From: Candidatus Hydrogenedentota bacterium
Lineage (GTDB): Bacteria; Spirochaetota; Leptospiria; Turneriellales; J094
Assembly: GCA_003695005.1 (NCBI GenBank)
Contig: RFJE01000283.1
Location: 1-8,286, forward strand
Reading direction: 5' to 3'
DNA length: 8,286 bases
Shown here: positions 6,395 through 8,286 of the stretch, in pieces
How the letters are laid out: every line of letters starts with the position of its first letter
Numbering within the stretch: position 1 is the stretch's first letter
Position numbers and translations under genes: made by a program
Notes under the pieces: generated by a model
What the model was told of the DNA's origin: nothing
The model's database searches: none
The model's input: the letters and a program-made list of their open reading frames with translations, nothing else

Positions 6395-6423
6395 AAATAA
6401 AAAAGGCCGGCATAGCCGGCCTT
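6395..6423 (-). terminator. Intrinsic terminator after acpP
   Basis: On the minus strand, AAGGCCGGC, a TAT loop and GCCGGCCTT form a perfect 9-bp GC-rich stem (6403-6423), followed by TTTTATTT. This is a textbook rho-independent terminator 21 nt after the acpP stop codon. It overlaps the longest open frame of rnc and lies directly upstream of the rnc start I prefer. It would separate fabG-acpP expression from rnc unless readthrough is regulated. Confidence 0.88.
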
Positions 6424-6443
6424 GAAACAATCACAACTTTGGT

Positions 6444-6680
6444 TTAGCTGTGCTCTTCGATGTACTTGATTACGTCGCCTACTGTTTGGATTTTTTCAGC
6501 GTCTTCATCAGGTACTTCGATTCCGAATTCTTCTTCTAAAGCCATTACCATTTCTACGGTATCAAGAGAATCCGCTCCTAAATCATCAATAAAGTGAGCG
6601 TCTTCTGTTACTTCGCTTTCGTCAACACCAAGTTGTTCAGCAATGACTTTTTTAAGTTTGTCTACATCAACTTTTGCCAT
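6444..6680 (-). CDS. acpP: Acyl carrier protein
   Basis: The 78-residue acidic protein carries growing acyl chains in type II fatty-acid synthesis. The phosphopantetheine attachment motif is [20 protein letters not shown] (32-51), with Ser38 the modified residue. Length, acidity and the four-helix pattern ending in [12 protein letters not shown] are standard. The ATG is preceded by a strong AGGAGG site. It follows fabG by 53 nt on the same strand and is followed by an intrinsic terminator, so fabG-acpP probably forms the main transcription unit. fabF, often found after acpP, is absent here. Confidence 0.98.
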   Translation of the reverse strand: MAKVDVDKLKKVIAEQLGVDESEVTEDAHFIDDLGADSLDTVEMVMALEEEFGIEVPDEDAEKIQTVGDVIKYIEEHS

Positions 6681-6686
6681 GTATGG

Positions 6687-6692
6687 CCTCCT
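6687..6692 (-). promoter_or_regulatory. Strong ribosome binding site of acpP
   Basis: On the minus strand AGGAGG lies 6 nt before the acpP ATG. It is the strongest complete Shine-Dalgarno site of the cluster, in line with the high expression usual for acyl carrier protein, and contrasts with rnc, valS and the AMMECR1 gene, which have none I can see. Confidence 0.75.
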
Positions 6693-6704
6693 GTTTAATT
6701 TTTT

Positions 6705-6732
6705 GCCTATTTTAATAAATTAAAATATAGGC
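6705..6732. repeat. Imperfect AT-rich hairpin between fabG and acpP
   Basis: GCCTA (6705-6709) pairs with TAGGC (6728-6732), and TTTTAA (6710-6715) pairs with TTAAAA (6720-6725), leaving a TAAA loop and a 2-nt bulge. It sits immediately after the fabG stop codon on the minus strand and is followed by an A/T-rich run (AAAAAATTAA) before the acpP ribosome binding site. It could be an mRNA processing or stabilising hairpin that lets acpP be expressed above fabG. It may also be coincidental in such AT-rich DNA. Confidence 0.4.
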
Positions 6733-6733
6733 C

Positions 6734-7483
6734 TTACGCTAACCCTCCGTTTACATCTAATACCTGTCCGGTAATGTAACCCGCAAGGTCTGAACACAAA
6801 AATAAAATTGGTTTTGCAATGTCAATCGGTTCACCGGTTCTTTTTAATGGAATTTGCTTAATCATTTCTTCGCGAATTTTTTCCGGGATAGCATCGGTTA
6901 ATCGTGTATGCACAAACCCGGGTGCTACACAATTTACACGAATTCCCATCGGGGCTAACTCCTTTGCTAGTGATTTCGTTAACCCTACAATCCCAGCTTT
7001 CGCTGCTGCATAGTTTGCTTGCCCTGGATTTCCATGTCGTGCAATGGACGACAGGTTAATAATATTTCCTTTCCGAGCTTTACGCATATAATTGACTGCT
7101 GCAAAACAGCAATTATATGTTCCAGTTAGGTTAATATTTACCACAAAGTTCCATTGTTCCGGTTTCATGCGTAAAAATAAGCCGTCTTTTGTAATACCGG
7201 CATTATTAATTAAGTGGTCAATTTTTCCCCACTTATCAATGGTCTGCTTCATTAAATTTTCTACTTGATCCATTTTTGTAATGTCGCAAACCACATGCAT
7301 CACTTCGCCGCCTTCGTCTGCAATTTCTTTTGCCGCGGCTTCGCATACATCGGCATCAATGTCCGAAACAACAACTTTTGCTCCATGTTGTGCAAATAAG
7401 TGAGCAATTTCTTTTCCAATCCCTCTTCCTGAACCTGTAACAATGGCTACAGAGTCTTTAATGTCTTCAAATTGGTATGCCAT
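6734..7483 (-). CDS. fabG: 3-oxoacyl-[acyl-carrier-protein] reductase
   Basis: This NADPH-dependent short-chain dehydrogenase reduces 3-ketoacyl-ACP in each fatty-acid elongation cycle. The 249-residue length is typical. The Rossmann motif TGSGRGIG (16-23), CDIT (66-69), NNAG (93-96), and catalytic N118, S145, Y158 and K162 (in QANYAAAKAG) are all present, and the C-terminus YITGQVLDVNGG is FabG-like. Adjacency to acpP argues for FabG rather than a PhaB-type acetoacetyl-CoA reductase or another SDR. The ATG has an AAGGAG site (7490-7495) at 6-nt spacing. fabH and fabD are not directly upstream: the gene is first in its cluster and diverges from a glycosyltransferase. Confidence 0.95.
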   Translation of the reverse strand: MAYQFEDIKDSVAIVTGSGRGIGKEIAHLFAQHGAKVVVSDIDADVCEAAAKEIADEGGEVMHVVCDITKMDQVENLMKQTIDKWGKIDHLINNAGITKDGLFLRMKPEQWNFVVNINLTGTYNCCFAAVNYMRKARKGNIINLSSIARHGNPGQANYAAAKAGIVGLTKSLAKELAPMGIRVNCVAPGFVHTRLTDAIPEKIREEMIKQIPLKRTGEPIDIAKPILFLCSDLAGYITGQVLDVNGGLA

Positions 7484-7546
7484 AATTTTCTCCTTTTCGG
7501 CTCTTTATTTTCGTTTACCGGTCTGTGTTCCGGTTTTTATCCGTTA

Positions 7547-7567
7547 TCCGTATTGTTGTGATACGGA
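7547..7567. promoter_or_regulatory. Operator-like inverted repeat in the fabG/glycosyltransferase divergent spacer
   Basis: TCCGTAT (7547-7553) and ATACGGA (7561-7567) are perfect 7-bp half-sites separated by 7 bp. Nearby, ACCGG (7517-7521) and CCGGT (7530-7534) form a second small dyad, and ATCCGT is repeated in tandem at 7540-7545 and 7546-7551. On the minus strand a TTGACG box lies just upstream of the inverted repeat, but the matching -10 position is poor. The repeat may be a repressor site controlling the fabG promoter. This is inference only. The rest of the 168-bp spacer is T-rich with no recognisable gene. Confidence 0.35.
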
Positions 7568-7651
7568 CTACGTCAAAGTTAGATTTTTTTACATGCCGTC
7601 ATGTTTTTTTTATTTGCATTTACAGGGTATCTATCATACCTATTCTGATAT

Positions 7652-8286
7652 ATGACAGCTTCTGTGGTGATCTTAAGCAGACATGGTTACCACTATTTAA
7701 GTCGGCTCTTGCCAGCTCTTGTTCCTTGTTTAAAGCAAGCCTCTATTCCCTTAAAAAATGTACTTGTAAAAATTTCACCCGAAGATGAAAGAGAAAAAAA
7801 TCTCATTCAACAATATCCTTTTTCGCATATTGTGATTCCCGATGATGAATTTAACCACGGGGGTACGCGAGAACAGTTAAGAACTTTTTTTGCCACAGAC
7901 ATTACCATTTTTTTAACACAGGATATTTTGCCTGCACAGGAAAATTTTCTTACCCATTTATTAAAGCCTTTTGCAGATAGAAAAATCGGCGTTGCATATT
8001 CTCGTCAGATACCACATGTCGGTGCAGATTTTTTTGAAAGCTTTCCTCGAGAGTTTAATTATCCTGCACAAAGCCAAATTCGATCTTTACAAGATTTGCC
8101 GCAATATGGAAGTTTTTTATTTTTTTGCTCAAACTCGTGTGCAGCTTGGCGCAACAAAGCATTAAATGAAGTTGGTGGTTTCCCCGAAACCATTACCAAC
8201 GAAGATACACTTGCCACAGCAAAACTTTTGCAAGCTGGTTACAAAATTGCATACATAGCAGAAAGCATGGTCTATCATTCTCATCG
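7652..8286 (+). CDS. Glycosyltransferase family 2, rhamnosyltransferase-like (3' end beyond window)
   Basis: The frame is open from an ATG at 7652, just after an in-frame TGA at 7646-7648, to the window end (211 codons and 2 nt). It begins MTASVVILSRHGYHYLSRLL, the GT-A first strand. It then shows FNHGGTREQ (67-75), TIFLTQDILP (85-94) with the QD acidic nucleotide-sugar site, SRQIP (117-121), a REFNYP segment (133-138), SNSCAAWRNKAL (160-171), GGFPETITNEDTLATAKLL (175-193) and YHSH (208-211). This series is typical of RfbN-like rhamnosyltransferases that build O-antigen or related polysaccharides at the cytoplasmic face of the membrane. The sugar specificity is inferred from family resemblance only. 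No clear Shine-Dalgarno site precedes the ATG. It diverges from fabG and probably starts a surface-polysaccharide unit to the right. Confidence 0.88.
   Translation, partial: MTASVVILSRHGYHYLSRLLPALVPCLKQASIPLKNVLVKISPEDEREKNLIQQYPFSHIVIPDDEFNHGGTREQLRTFFATDITIFLTQDILPAQENFLTHLLKPFADRKIGVAYSRQIPHVGADFFESFPREFNYPAQSQIRSLQDLPQYGSFLFFCSNSCAAWRNKALNEVGGFPETITNEDTLATAKLLQAGYKIAYIAESMVYHSH

Noticed and set aside
7547..7567. Terminator hairpin between fabG and the glycosyltransferase
   Set aside because: It lies between divergent genes, so neither needs a terminator here, and the nearest T-run is some 15 nt beyond the stem.
7525..7788. Open frame of 87 codons on the plus strand
   Set aside because: It overlaps the start of the glycosyltransferase in another frame, has no recognisable domain, and its composition is that of noncoding T-rich DNA. 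The frame from 7652 gives a clear GT2 protein.
1..8286. CRISPR array or cas genes accompanying the CARF-RelE gene
   Set aside because: No regularly spaced direct repeats with variable spacers are visible, and none of the other coding regions is a Cas protein. Any CRISPR link must lie outside the window.

Overview
The window is a low-GC bacterial chromosome segment, roughly 37% G+C by eye. It carries mostly housekeeping genes with accessory material at the left edge and between genes. Good Shine-Dalgarno sites precede some genes (AGGAGG before acpP, AAGGAG before fabG). A GT2 rhamnosyltransferase-type gene at the right edge suggests O-antigen-like surface polysaccharide, hence probably a Gram-negative-type envelope. 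I cannot assign a phylum from the sequence.

Left region (1-1412): the C-terminal remnant of an Rpn/PD-(D/E)XK nuclease-transposase family gene (plus strand) faces a minus-strand gene for a CARF-RelE fusion. That fusion has a nucleotide-sensing CARF domain of the CRISPR-associated kind and a C-terminal RelE/HigB-like mRNA interferase domain. Its architecture matches the Cami1 type of type III CRISPR effector, yet no cas gene or CRISPR array is in the window. Its ATG overlaps the stop codon of valS in an ATGA arrangement, so the toxin-like effector is probably transcribed and translationally coupled with an essential tRNA synthetase gene.

Centre (1409-5052): valS (minus) and an AMMECR1-family gene (amrA, plus) diverge from a 149-bp spacer. 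The spacer contains a hairpin with the core CGGCGAAACGCCG. A diverged relative of this palindrome forms the last codons of the AMMECR1 gene. A perfect copy of the core, within a 15-bp stem, forms the last codons of rnc. This looks like a small family of mobile palindromic elements that can sit inside the 3' ends of genes. A separate, larger hairpin with 20-bp perfect arms and a 38-nt loop fills the convergent spacer after the AMMECR1 gene.

Right region (5053-8286): a minus-strand cluster reads fabG, acpP, rnc, then an SCP2-like gene. It covers fatty-acid synthesis (ketoacyl reductase and carrier protein), RNase III and a putative lipid-binding protein. A canonical intrinsic terminator lies between acpP and rnc and overlaps the longest possible rnc reading frame, so I place the rnc start downstream of it. 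A divergent spacer with an operator-like inverted repeat separates fabG from the plus-strand glycosyltransferase, which runs off the window end.
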